From: Tipula vernalis
Taxonomy: Eukaryota; Arthropoda; Insecta; Diptera; Tipulidae
DNA: 64,000 nt
Assembly (NCBI GenBank): GCA_958295665.1
Contig: OY282559.1
Coordinates: 258,794,245-258,858,244 of the forward strand
Direction: 5' to 3'
Shown here: piece after piece, positions 45,128 through 56,352 of the stretch
Numbering within the stretch: position 1 is the stretch's first letter
Layout: every line of letters begins with the position of its first letter
Notes under the pieces: model-generated
What the model saw: the letters and a program-made list of their open reading frames with translations, nothing else
Databases searched by the model: none
Told to the model about the DNA's origin: nothing
Made by a program: the position numbers and the translations under genes

Positions 45128-46173
45128 ATCATTTGTTGTTATCGCTCTTGTTCTATTTATACCTAACGCATTGTTCATTCTGGCACTGAACAAATTGTAT
45201 TACTTTTATTAGCTTTGTCCAGTTTTAAATAAATTAAAATCACTTGAAATAATTTTTTCCAATAAACATCAAAATGACTTTGATCATCTTTGGCTCAGAA
45301 GTTAGTTACAATTAACTTCAGAATTTCAAATATTTTAAATAAATATCAGTTCTTATTTTAATTTAAAGCAGCCATATTGGATCTGCCATGTTGAATTTAA
45401 TTTTTATGACAGTTTATCACTAGCCGGCTATCGCACAAATACTTTTCTATAAGGTTATGTCAATTTTTTGAATAATTATGAAATAGTTCCTAACTGAAGG
45501 TTACAGTGGACAAATTGGATCCGCCTTCTGGAATTATAAAATTGAAACAATAACTTCGTAATCAGCGACCCAAAAACATATTAGTATTGGGAAATATTAT
45601 AATTTTAGTTTGCAATGAAAAACATCAAACTGTTAATAAAAAATTAACAAATAATAAATAAGCTTAACCCCTTTAAGGTTTATATATCTTTTGTTTAAAA
45701 CTTTGTTTTAAATCGAACAGCGATCACAAAAAATTTCATTAAAATCCATTAGAGTCTCAGAGTACGAAATTTTACCCTTCTTTCCACGTCGAGAATCGTT
45801 CTATATTCACGTTGTATAATTTCGCGTCTTTGTATGATTTTTGGAAAATTGATTGCTATCAAACACAGGAATAATGAAAATGCCGAATAATGGCCGATTA
45901 ACCTTGACTATTTGAGCAACCAGACTATTCGTTTAAAGATTAATGATCACCCGCTCTCCACCTTCTAGTTTGATATTACTAGGACGAAATTTCACAAATT
46001 AGGAGGAGGCGTTCAATACTGGGTTCCTAAATTGTACAAATCTTTTTTGAGATTTCGTTATTTTTTTATTGCTTCATATTGCTTTGTTTGAGTTAGCATT
46101 TCAAAAAATCGTCCAAGCGATGTTTGGGGTGGCAGCCTCCATCCTCTAAGGTGTAAAACGAATTATTTTATAA
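45128..46173. other. AT-rich non-coding stretch
   Basis: Nothing recognised. Confidence 0.6.
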
Positions 46174-46175
46174 TA

Positions 46176-46385
46176 CACCTGTCCCTCGATTAACACGGTA
46201 ATAACGTTCCGCCAAATTATCGTGTAACTCAAAACCGTGTTAATCGCGACTAAAACACATGTCCCTCGATTAACACGGTACTTGATTAACGCGGATGCGT
46301 GTTAATCAAGACTTTGTCTCAATTCGTTGACCATGTTAAATCAAATACGTGTTAATTAAGTACCGTGTTAATCGAGGGACAGGTG
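46176..46385. mobile_element. Tc1/mariner-type MITE, TA-flanked, with repeated terminal motif
   Basis: TA flanks both ends (46174-46175, 46386-46387). The ends CACCTGTCCCTCGATTAACA and TGTTAATCGAGGGACAGGTG are exact complements over at least 27 bp. The terminal block TGTCCCTCGATTAACACGGTA recurs inside at 46260, and further GTTAATC/GATTAAC pieces fill the interior. This suggests a nested or rearranged copy. Non-coding, 210 bp. Confidence 0.85.
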
Positions 46386-46387
46386 TA

Positions 46388-48267
46388 TTTCAAAATATGT
46401 TATATTTAAGAAATTTGAATTTTTGGGGATTTCTTGTTTTTTTGAGATTTTTTTATTTTGGATAACGATACCAACCCACTCCCATGTAGAACAATAGATA
46501 CTGGGACATTACTTATTTTTACCATATTTTAAATAACGCCGAACAAAAACAACTGACAAAACAACCAATAATATGATATAAGCATGAAACTACCATCATT
46601 TTTCTATTCGAGATCAGTAACAATGTTTATGCTGACGCATCAAGCATAATAACAATAATGTTGAGCTTACTTATCCCCTTAGCCACCTGTTATTTAAAGG
46701 TATATTTCCCTGGGATAAAGAAAACATTAATCGTATGCAAACCATTTTTTTATAATAAAACTTCCAAAAATTGAAGCGGCTTAACAAAATCAGTATATTA
46801 TAAAAGTTAATTGCTCCTAAATAAATTTTTAAAAACTGAAAACTTTTTAGCAATTCAAACTGATTTTTGTAACTTAAATCTCAATTCATGGTTCAAAAAC
46901 AACCAAAACATATAAATTATAATTTAATTAAATAATATTTAAACACCTTTCTTTAACATTAATAAAAGTAGAAACAGTAGTTGTTTACGCTGAGTTGGCA
47001 ATTTTTAAATATTAACACTTTCACGCTAGGTGTCTGGATCTAATTTGTATCGGTATGTGATTTTTATATAAATAACATAATTTTTAATTAGAACCTTTAG
47101 ATCACCCTGAAAAATTAGTTTGGATAGAAACAAGCGATAATTAACAAGTGATCTCTTAACGGAATTATGGTTATTAATTGTGAAGATAAAAAATTATCAT
47201 TTTTAATAAAATTATTAATTAAATTTTATTAAAAATAAATTGTTTGTAAAATAAGTATGTACGAATAACTACGGTTCATTTGTCGCTGAAAATATTTGAG
47301 CAAGGTTTGCTCAGCCAGTAGAGCAAAACCATTTCGATATACATACATACTTATACGTAATTTTTTCTTGGCCAAAACAAAAAAAAAATTAACAAAAGTT
47401 GCAACTTGCAAATTTTTGTGTTAATTAGTTGAGGCTGCTTCCTAAGTTTGGTACAGAAATAAATGTTTATCTTGATGCTAATAATTAGCAATAAATAGTA
47501 GCGGTAAACTCGCTTTTTATGTTACCAAATAATCCGGTTCAATATTCTGCTTTTAAAAAAACATGAAATTTTAAGTCTAGGAAAAATTACAGTAATTTAA
47601 TTAAAAAGATAATTAAAATTAATTAATTAAAATTAAAAAGAAAATAGTAAATCAATTAAATTTAAAATTATTTTTGAATAATTAAATACAGATTTGTTCA
47701 CTTTTGTTTTGTGTGCCCGTGGTCAGATTTGTTGATAAAATCACCCAGAATGTTAGGACACTGCTTTTATTACTAGCCGAATAAAAATGTTGGTTTTGCT
47801 AAATTGAGAATATGTTACACTTTCATGTAAAATGTTTTCCCGCAAGTTTGAATTTGAACTGCCTTGGTTGAGGCAATCAATAATTTTTTATAATTCCGTG
47901 GCAACAATTCTTCTTATGTCTGTGAACATTATTGCGCTGAAGAGCAAATTGAGGGCCGATTAATTTATCATCAATAGGGAATGTTACCTCAATCATTAAA
48001 TCAAAAACGAACATTAACCTAGATAGTTTTATCAACAAATTTTTTGACCGTCAAAACAGACCATGGACATTCAAAACAATAGTAACTAAATCACTATTTA
48101 GTTAGTTAACAATAAAAAAAAATTTAATTGATTAAATATTTTCATTTTCATTTTTCCACGTTGCACAAATAATTATGAATCAAACTTTCAGTGCACAAAT
48201 AATTTTGAATAAAATTAAATCAGCTATAACTTTCATAAGCTCTATTTCCATGAGCAAAAATTTAATT
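46388..48267. other. AT-rich non-coding stretch
   Basis: No gene, RNA or repeat recognised. Confidence 0.6.
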
Positions 48268-48281
48268 CGAATTATTTTTTC

Positions 48282-48572
48282 TCATGAAAACAAGGGTGTG
48301 TTTCAATTGGGTAAAAAGTTAAAGTTTTTAACTGTGGTAAAACATATTAAATTCTCCTCACTTTTTAATCGTTTTCGTGTTTCAATTGAAACTGGTTAAA
48401 ATTGTGAGGTTTATGTTTTTTATTTTTTCCCGTAGTGAAAATTAAAATACAAGCTAAAAATTTTTAACTGGTCCGTGACCAGTTAAAATTTTTATGGTGA
48501 ATAAAATGCCAAAAATTCAAAGTTTTAACTTTTTATGCGGGTTTTTATTCGTTTGAAACGCAGCCCAAGTCG
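48282..48572. mobile_element. Inverted-repeat insertion flanked by a 14-bp direct repeat
   Basis: CGAATTATTTTTTC is identical at 48268-48281 and 48573-48586. Between them, GGGTGTGTTTCAA (48294) faces TTTGAAACGCAGCCC (ending 48566), with AAAAAGTTAAA pairing further in and a second hairpin at 48458-48498 (TTTTTAACTGG / CCAGTTAAAA). Non-coding. The 14-bp repeat is long for a DNA-transposon duplication. Confidence 0.6.
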
Positions 48573-48586
48573 CGAATTATTTTTTC

Positions 48587-49021
48587 GAATTGAAATAAAA
48601 CTATAGTGACATTTCATTTGACCAAGGAATTGGAATTGGAATTCAATTTTGGTCAAAAGAAATAACCAACCAATTTCAATAGACAATTCAATTCTAGATA
48701 GAAGGTGAGCAATAACTCCAAATAAATATAACGAACGCTTATTTTTCTACTTATAGTTAGATGAACTCTTGAAAATTTTAATATAGATGAATTCCGAGAA
48801 AAGGCTATATAAAGATTTGGAATTATCGATGAAAGTATTATGAGAGTCTACTGAGTTGAGGAGCATAAAGATAAACAATAACAAACAAATATACTAGAAA
48901 TTTGATTTGATTTACATCATCATAAGGTTGCTAGGAAAACCGAAAATACAAAAGCCGTTAGACCATCTTGAGCCTTTGAAAAGACAGTGTTTAGCTTTGT
49001 TTACAGACGAGACAAGTTAGG
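48587..49021. other. Non-coding stretch before the BEL/Pao relic
   Basis: No coding frame recognised; may include decayed pol sequence of the element that follows. Confidence 0.45.
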
Positions 49022-50574
49022 ATGCTGAAAACTGCACTTCCTTCATTAGAATTAATATCTATACCTAGATGGCTTTGTTTCGATGGTCAATCACCGTTCA
49101 GTTTACATGGATTCTGCGATGCGTCTGAAAAAGCTTATGCAGCAGTCGTCTATGCTAGGAGCATGAACAACGATGGAGATATCAACGTGACTCGTGTTGC
49201 ATCCAAGACCAAAGTAGCGCCGATAAAAAACATATTGTCGATTCCACGACTCGTGTTATGCGGCGCGTTATTGCTCACTAAGTTAATGAAACAGGTGTAT
49301 GAAGCGTTACACATCCAAGATATAGAGATGTCATTTTGGACAGATTTAATGATCACGCTTTCGTGGATTAAAGGTCGTCCCCAAAAATAAAAGACATTCG
49401 TCGCAAATAGGATTTCTGAAATACAAGAACAATCAATTCCAGCACAATGGCACCATATAAGCACCAAGGAAAATCCTGCTGATTGTGCGTCTAGAGGAAT
49501 TCAACCAACACAGTTGAAAGACTACAGTTTATGGTGGACGGGTCCGAAATGGCTCAATAGGCCGACTCAGGATTGGCCACAACCTATTCAAGTCAACGAC
49601 ATCGCACTAGAGGTGAAGCATGTGATGTTAACTGCTACTGCTAAAATAGTTAATCCATTTATGCAGCTAGTAGAAAAACATTCGGACATCAACAAAATAT
49701 TCCGCATCATTAGCTATTGTCGACGCTTCATAAAGAAAAGTTTAAAGATGCAAGGCGGCCATATGACGCACAACATCGTACCGACCGGTTTGGAGCTCAA
49801 GGAAGCAAGAGAAGAATTATGCAGAGCGATACAACATGAGGAGTTCCAGAAAGAAATTATTCGTTTACAAAAACATGACTCTGTTTCAGCGAAAAGTCAT
49901 CTCTTATCGCTTAATCCATTTAATGACGAACAGCAAATCCTGCGAGGAGGAGGTAGAATTGCGAACAGCGCCTTACATTTCGAAACCAAGCATCCAATCA
50001 TACTACCTTCAAAACACCGTTTAACCAAGCTGCTGATAGCTGATGCACACCTACGGACATTGCACGGCGGCAGCCAGCTAACTCTAGCTATTCTTAGAAG
50101 AAGGTACTGGATCACAAACGGCAAAAGTAGAAGTCGGGCAGAAATAAAATGGCAGACTTACCTCAAGGACGAGTATTACCGTCACGTCCATTCACACACA
50201 CGGGCGTAGACTTTGCAGGACCTTTTCAAGTCAGAGTTTCTAAAGGAAGAGGCAAGAAGTCCTACAAGGGATACATAGCAGTCTTTGTATGTTTTTCAAC
50301 TAACGCTGTCCATTTCGAGATTGTGAGCGATTTAACTGCAATAACCTTTGTAGCAGCATTCACAAGATTCATTGCGCGCAGAGGTATATGCTAACATATT
50401 TATTCTGATAATGGTACGAATTTTGTCGGAGCTCGATCAATACTCGACAAGGAAAAGCGTGAGTGTATAAAACAAGCCACCCCAGAACTTCAAAAAATGT
50501 TGGCTAATAATGGCACAGAATGGCATTTTATTCCACCATCAGCACCACATTTCGGAGGGCTATGGGAGGCAGCT
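49022..50574 (+). pseudogene. BEL/Pao retrotransposon Pol fragment (RNase H and integrase)
   Basis: The relic starts after the RT palm, with PSLELISIPRWL and LHGFCDASEKAYAAVVYARS (about 49105, RNase H). RLVLCGALLLTKLM and FWTDLMITLSWIKGRPQK follow, typical of Pao RNase H, with a stop at 49388. NPADCASRGIQPTQL and WWTGPKWL lead to the integrase zinc region (HLRTLHGGSQLTLAILRRRY, about 50049). After a shift near 50130 the core has THTGVDFAGPF (first Asp, about 50200), YSDNGTNFVGA (second Asp, 50401, just after a TAA at 50393) and PHFGGLWEAA (about 50548), where the sequence breaks before the catalytic Glu helix finishes. No LTR found. Confidence 0.88.
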
Positions 50575-50999
50575 AGTTTTTCATATCAGCCCGGACTCTA
50601 TTTTGAATACACTGGAAACGTGCAGTTTATAAATAACCAATGGAAGATCATTGTATATTTTAACATGACAACTTATCACAACGAGCTAAGTTTGTATCAA
50701 GCTTGCGTGAGAAAGCTGACCCAGCTCTGTTTGAACAGCTCTATCCCTGACACATGCTCAGTAATACTAATAACCAACCAACTGCAAAACAGCTTAGCAG
50801 ATATCAATCAGAGAAACGAGTTACTCCACCACGGGTAAAATTACAGACGAAAAAGAGGTGCTATCAATATAGTAGGAAATATAGCAAGCGAGCTATTCGG
50901 GATACTAGACAATCGTGATGCAGAACATTATGAGCAGGAAATAGAAAAAAGCAAGGAGAATCAGGAGTATTTACTAAAGCTCATAAAAAATCAGGGCGT
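50575..50999 (+). pseudogene. Insect endogenous-retrovirus F-like envelope fragment
   Basis: This matches the family of baculovirus F / errantivirus / roo-type envelope proteins, the membrane fusion proteins of insect retroelements. The N-terminal extracellular part (NPGxYFE-like block, about 50590) runs 88 residues to a TAA at 50836. After it, at about 50850, there is a basic RRKRG furin-type site followed by a hydrophobic fusion-peptide-like stretch beginning AINIVGNIASELFG. It ends near 50999 with no transmembrane segment. The reading abuts the Pao integrase directly, so a large internal deletion or a junction of two elements is likely. It is truncated and interrupted, hence non-functional. 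Confidence 0.78.
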
Positions 51000-51027
51000 A
51001 AAAGGATCCGATCTTAATCAGTCTAAA

Positions 51028-51180
51028 TCCCGCACCAGATTCGTTAGCACAGCTGAAAGTTGCAGCGGAAGAAGAGTGGAATCTCATCCCGCAAGAAATG
51101 ATACAAAGCCTTCTATTTAGTATGCCCAGAAGGATGGAAGCTGTAATAAGTACACGGGGGGAAAATACATTACTAAATTA
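51028..51180 (+). pseudogene. Tc1-like transposase C-terminus
   Basis: The frame reads EEEWNLIPQEMIQSLLFSMP then RRMEAVISTRGENTLLN and stops. This matches the invariant end of Tc1 transposases (EEWxxIPxxxxxxLxxSMPRRxxAVIxxxGxxT). Only about 50 residues remain, with no catalytic domain. Confidence 0.85.
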
Positions 51181-51407
51181 ATCAAACTAATTTGTAATAA
51201 GCTAATTTTAATGTTTATAAATCGCTTTTGAAAATTAAAAAAAAAAATAGTTCGACACATTTTAACATTTTGCAATGAAAAATAGCCGCTATAATTCCAT
51301 AACGCCACATTTGGGCCTCTTTTGAGAAAAATATAAATTTGGGATCATTTGATACCAATTCCACTGAAATTGACCAGCGGAATTTTTTTTTATTACAAAA
51401 AAAAAAA

Positions 51408-51434
51408 AATATGCGTTAATTTTGTCCAGGAGTG
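51408..51434 (+). repeat. Tc1-type terminal inverted repeat (right end)
   Basis: TGCGTTAATTTTGTCCAGGAGTG is the complement of the common Tc1-family end CACTCCTGGACAAAATTAACGCA. The partner copy is absent. Confidence 0.8.
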
Positions 51435-51436
51435 TA

Positions 51437-51717
51437 TAGTAAAAAAAAAACATTGCGAAACCTTAGTGACAATTGCTGCTTTGGTAAATTTACAAAATTG
51501 CATTGTATGTATAACATAAAACAAAATGTTTTAGCTAAAACAAAACAAATACAACACATAGAACAAATAAGTAAAATTGTTGTTCTGACTTCGGGTAATT
51601 CTAAAACAGCTTAAATAAGTTAAACCAAAAATTTTACCAAAGCAATACAACAAACCATGATCAAAATAAACAAAATTTTGTAAATTTTATATCTCGCTGA
51701 CAAACCAAACTCATGTC
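51437..51717. other. Non-coding spacer
   Basis: A-rich, nothing recognised. Confidence 0.5.
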
Positions 51718-52146
51718 GTTTTCCTGTTGAAACAAAAAGCAGATTCGGAGCGAAACTCAAGTGACAGCAGCTGTCATTCGTCGCTCGGTAAAATTTTTCG
51801 GAGCGATTACTAACACTATTACATTTAAATGTCATCGAAATATCATTTAAACATTAAAATAAATATGCGGAAAAATATATTTAAAAAACAGTAAAATAAT
51901 TAAGAAAATACAACAAATTACATGATTACAATAAATTATTTATTAATTTACGGAAAAATTCATCAATATTAATAATCTAATTATAAAAATAGAATTTGAC
52001 AATTAATACGTATATTCACACAACCATATAAAAAACAAAAAATCGCAGAATCCGGATTTTTGGCTGTTCCTGTTAAAACGTCAAAAAATTGTCATTTTTC
52101 AACTCGGATTCGACTCCGAATCTGTTTTTTGTTGCAACAGGAAAAC
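51718..52146. mobile_element. MITE with ~35-bp TIRs
   Basis: GTTTTCCTGTTGAAACAAAA...CAGATTCGGAG at the left is complementary to CTCCGAATCTG...TTGTTGCAACAGGAAAAC at the right. 429 bp, non-coding; a shorter AACTCGGATTCGA copy of the terminal motif lies inside near 52100. No clear duplication. Confidence 0.7.
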
Positions 52147-52314
52147 CACAATAAACAATTATCAAAAATAAATTCAACGCACTAAGAAATTGAACACAAT
52201 TTCGGAGTGGTGAATAAAAAATTTCGAATGATTCAAGAATAGGATATTTGGTTTAAATAGGAAAGTACCAACAGAATTATTAAAGAAATTTTGACAGATG
52301 TCCATGTGAAAATA

Positions 52315-52798
52315 ATACCGATTTTCCATCGTCATAGTATAATAGTATTATACTATTATACTACGACGATGGAAAACCGAAGTTGATAGTATAATAGTAT
52401 AACTATAATATTTTGTTATACTAGCTATCAAAAATATAATAGGTAGCAAATTGTGTTTTTAACATTATAAATTAATCTGACAGTGTATTATTTTGACAAT
52501 TCACTAAATTACGATTCGATTTTTTTTGTTTTTTTTTTTTTGTGGTATCTGCATAGTGCATACATTTTATTAATTTTTTTAAAAACACAACTAATGCGTA
52601 TACTTGGTTATTTTTAATTGTTTTTTTATTATGAATTCACGTTAAAATTTTCAAAATAGGAATTATACCTACGTTCACATAAAAAAAACTATAATTGGTG
52701 CTAGCTTCATCGCATGCAATGGAAAACCGACAAGGAATAATAGTATAATAGTATTATACTATTATGCTATTATATTATTGACGATGGAAATTCGGTAT
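52315..52798. mobile_element. Inverted-repeat element with internal TATAATAGTATTATAC palindromes
   Basis: The ends ATACCGATTTTCCATCGTC and GACGATGGAAATTCGGTAT are complements. The motif GATGGAAAACCGA recurs inside (52368) and a variant at 52720. Two blocks of TAGTATAATAGTATTATACTATTATA (split by their centre) form perfect palindromes at about 52337 and 52742. The overall structure is either one 484-bp element or two short palindromic elements sharing ends. Confidence 0.65.
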
Positions 52799-53347
52799 AA
52801 GATGTGGAATTCGAGAATAGAGCCCCTAGGGACCTTTTCTCGAATTCCAATTCGATAGCGAATTCAAGAATAAAGGAATTTAAATTTCCGAACGTTTTTA
52901 TGAATTTTGACAGATGTCCACATATGGAAAATGGTTGTGGAATTCGAGAATGGGGCCCCTGGTATTCGAAAATGAACAAACATCATGAAAAAAGCAAAAT
53001 CTATATTCACCACTTTTGACTTGTTCACATTCACTGTTCCCTTTACACTTCCTGTGAACCGTGCTGAATTATAATTCACAAACATTTCACTGCGAACATA
53101 ATGACCTCAAAGGGAAATTGAAAAAAATATGGTTATAATCATAGTTTATTCATTATTTTCATAATTATTCGAACATAATTTTATTTTAATTAATTGTACG
53201 AAAAAAAATCAAGTAATATCAATTTATAAACAAAAAATGTTTTGTTCCCGTTCATGCTCAGAAGAGGTGTAAACTGGGCTTAGAAAGCTACATATTTATT
53301 TTCCAATTTGATTATTAATTTAATACTTATATTTTATACTTATTTAG
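52799..53347. other. Non-coding stretch with degenerate direct repeats
   Basis: TGTGGAATTCGAGAAT occurs at about 52804 and 52934, each followed by a G/C-rich GGxCCCCT block. TTTTGACAGATGTCCA occurs at about 52290 and 52905, so the palindromic element at 52315 seems embedded in an older repeat. Confidence 0.5.
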
Positions 53348-53470
53348 AAGCTGAGTGATCAGCAATTTGAGCGGAGGAATATCAAGCCTATTACCATTAA
53401 ACCGGTTTCAATAAAAGTGATTTCTTCAGCAGCCGACCAGCTTAATAAACTTGAAGCTAAACAAATTTAA
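53348..53470 (+). CDS. Possible terminal exon of an unrecognised gene
   Basis: After an acceptor-like TTTTATACTTATTTAG, an open frame of 40 residues reads KLSDQQFERRNIKPITIKPV and continues ISSAADQLNKLEAKQI to TAA. Its composition and lack of AT-rich codon noise look protein-like, and the other two frames stop at once. No family recognised. It may be the last exon of a gene with upstream exons outside view, or chance. Confidence 0.35.
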   Translation, partial: KLSDQQFERRNIKPITIKPVSIKVISSAADQLNKLEAKQI

Positions 53471-54361
53471 ACAAGCAAATTGTGTTTATAATTTTAGTTT
53501 CATTTTTAAATAAATGATTAAAATTGAATTATTGTTTAAAAAATATAAAAAACGTTTTTAAATTTTGCTAATTCTTATAAATATTTCGCAACCGACACGA
53601 ATATTACGCAACGCAAACTTAACGCAAAATCGTTCTATTTCCGATACGTAAAGAAATTGTAATTATCTGCCGTCTTACTTTGGTCACTGGAATAGTTATT
53701 GGTATAAAAATAAGAATGCAAATTATGCCCAAAATAAAAACCGCAAATAATTTTCTTTTTACTTTTATCAATTGACATTAAAATTTAAATAAAAAAACAA
53801 AACAAAAAATTCAAAATTATTACATACTAGAATAATTCTATACCAACAAAAACAGGGTTTGAAACTATGTATTCGAAAATACACAACATTGTTGTTGTAA
53901 AATTCCCAAAGTAAGACGGATATCATGGGACGTTGGATTCGTAAACGTATCGATTTCGATTTGAAAAACGAAACCGTTACGATCTTTTGCATGAACAAAT
54001 AATTCTTGTATCGTAAACGAATCGCTTTGTTTAGAGGGCTGCCACGTTTACATGTCTGCTTACTACTTGGCCCATTAAACAATTTTAACATCCTCCCGCA
54101 ATGAAATACATAAATCATTCTAGTAAAAAGGTGATTAAACTTAATTTAAGCAAAATTGAAATAAATTAGAAGACATCAATTTTAAAACAAAAAAAAAGAA
54201 ATTATTATTTTGGTTCGTTCGTCAACGGATGCTGCAATAATGAGTAATCTAATTTTCTTTTTAATATAGCACGACATCAATCTTATTAACACAATAAATT
54301 TATAACATAAGTTATTCTTTAAATCAATTATGAATTAATGGTTTAGAATATAGCTACATAC
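53471..54361. other. AT-rich non-coding stretch
   Basis: A minus-strand frame of 116 codons (53768-54118) has no family resemblance and no splice context. Confidence 0.5.
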
Positions 54362-54474
54362 CTTTCAATCATTGGAAGAAATGAGGTTGTTGAATCAATC
54401 GTTCTGATAGCCGTATTACCACGAATAACATATTTTTCACGTGTTACACGACGATATTGTTCATCACCTCTCAT
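54362..54474 (-). CDS. Possible first exon of an unrecognised gene
   Basis: On the minus strand ATG at 54474 opens MRGDEQYRRVTREKYVIRG and IRTIDSTTSFLPMIER, ending at a good donor (GAAAG|GTATGTAG) in phase 2. The charged, balanced composition resembles real coding sequence. It does not join in phase to the exon at 36280-36458. If it belongs to that gene, another exon must lie between. Function unknown. Confidence 0.4.
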
Positions 54475-54946
54475 TTTTAGTTTCGTTTTAGAAAAAAATC
54501 GCGTTAATATTTTGCTCTGATTAATTAACTTTATGTTATGTATGCACATATAAATTTTTCTAGTACTTTATAATCGCTTTATTATAATAATATTTCTATT
54601 ATTTGCACGATAAATTAATATTTACTGTTATGTGATTATGTCAGTATCGGGTACAAGTGTTTAATAATGTTATTCCGACCTTGACTCGAATGAAATTGAT
54701 TTCTATTTTCCCCAAAAGTAAAATTAATTCTATTATGTATTATATACCCCCAAAAATAGTACACAATTAAACATATAAATATGTATACAACACCAATAAT
54801 AACTATTCCAAAGTAAAATTGTTGGACTTCTGATTACATTTTTATTTAACAATAATAACGATACACTTCAACAATGAATAAACAGAATTAAAACAAAAGC
54901 AAAATGTCACTTCACAATATTTTTATATTTCCCATTTCCTCTTTAG

Positions 54947-55017
54947 AAAATGAAAATGCACTTCTACGTGAGGGTGAGATAACCAGACTACTGGAGAAAT
55001 TTCAAATGATGAGATAA
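54947..55017 (+). pseudogene. Possible cullin-2 exon remnant
   Basis: After a good acceptor (CATTTCCTCTTTAG) the frame reads ENENALLREGEITRLLEKFQ and stops at 55015. The spacing EA-x-LL-x-E...(Y)MEK in the cullin-2 N-terminal repeats is similar, and a convincing cullin-2 fragment lies 0.75 kb downstream on the same strand. The match is short and weak. It could be an unrelated coiled-coil exon. Confidence 0.35.
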
Positions 55018-55763
55018 ATAAAATCGAACATTTTCGTTTGATGCTGTTGGTACTTCTGTCTTGCGCAGATGAAATAAAATAGGAATTCAAATCGAATTTC
55101 TGATACCTTCACACTAAACTTGATATTACAAAAAAAAAAATCTTTAAAGTCGTTGTGGCAAACGGAGAAATGAAACTGAATGAAAATTGCATGTTATGTT
55201 CCATTTTTACTATTTCATTATTTTGTAATAGGTTATTTTTATTTTTCGTATACGTTTATTTTTTTTTTTACGGTTATGATGATAATTGGTGTTTTATGGT
55301 ATATATTTTATTTGTAATGAAACGCTGTTGTACGCTGTGTATATAGGTTGGTATAAAATATTACAGTTACAAATTGTGTGCGGTTGAATAAATGTGTACA
55401 TTCTTTTGTTAATTCTGATCTAATTAGGATGCTTATTCGGATTGAAAAGATTAACCGTCTTCAATTAGATGTCTCATAATTCAACTTACAGGCCATTCAT
55501 AATGCAAAAACTGTTTACTTTTGACTTACAGCCCAAGTATAACAAAACTGAAAACTTCAACCGGTTATCAATTTTTGTCCGGTTTTCAGACGAAAAAATT
55601 GGAAAATGATGAAATTTGTTTCCAACTTTCAACACATGTAGCGTTGAAGTACAAATGTATTTTTGTTTTCTGTAGACGCCATTACGATTGCGTTATACGT
55701 AAATAGTTCATTTGTTTGTTTATTAAAAAAATCGAAATCGACTGAAACTGATAATGTGTAAAA

Positions 55764-56349
<586 letters not shown>

Positions 56350-56352
56350 TAA

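Larger units (their letters stand above)
51020..51434 (+). mobile_element. 3' end of a Tc1-like element
   Basis: Transposase C-terminus (51028-51180) followed by a 3' terminal inverted repeat ending CCAGGAGTG at 51434, next to TA (51435-51436). The 5' end and TIR are missing. The left side abuts the envelope relic. Confidence 0.8.

Noticed and set aside
53768..54118. Minus-strand 116-codon frame
   Set aside because: Codon content is biased Phe/Asn/Ile as expected from AT-rich DNA; no homology and no start context.
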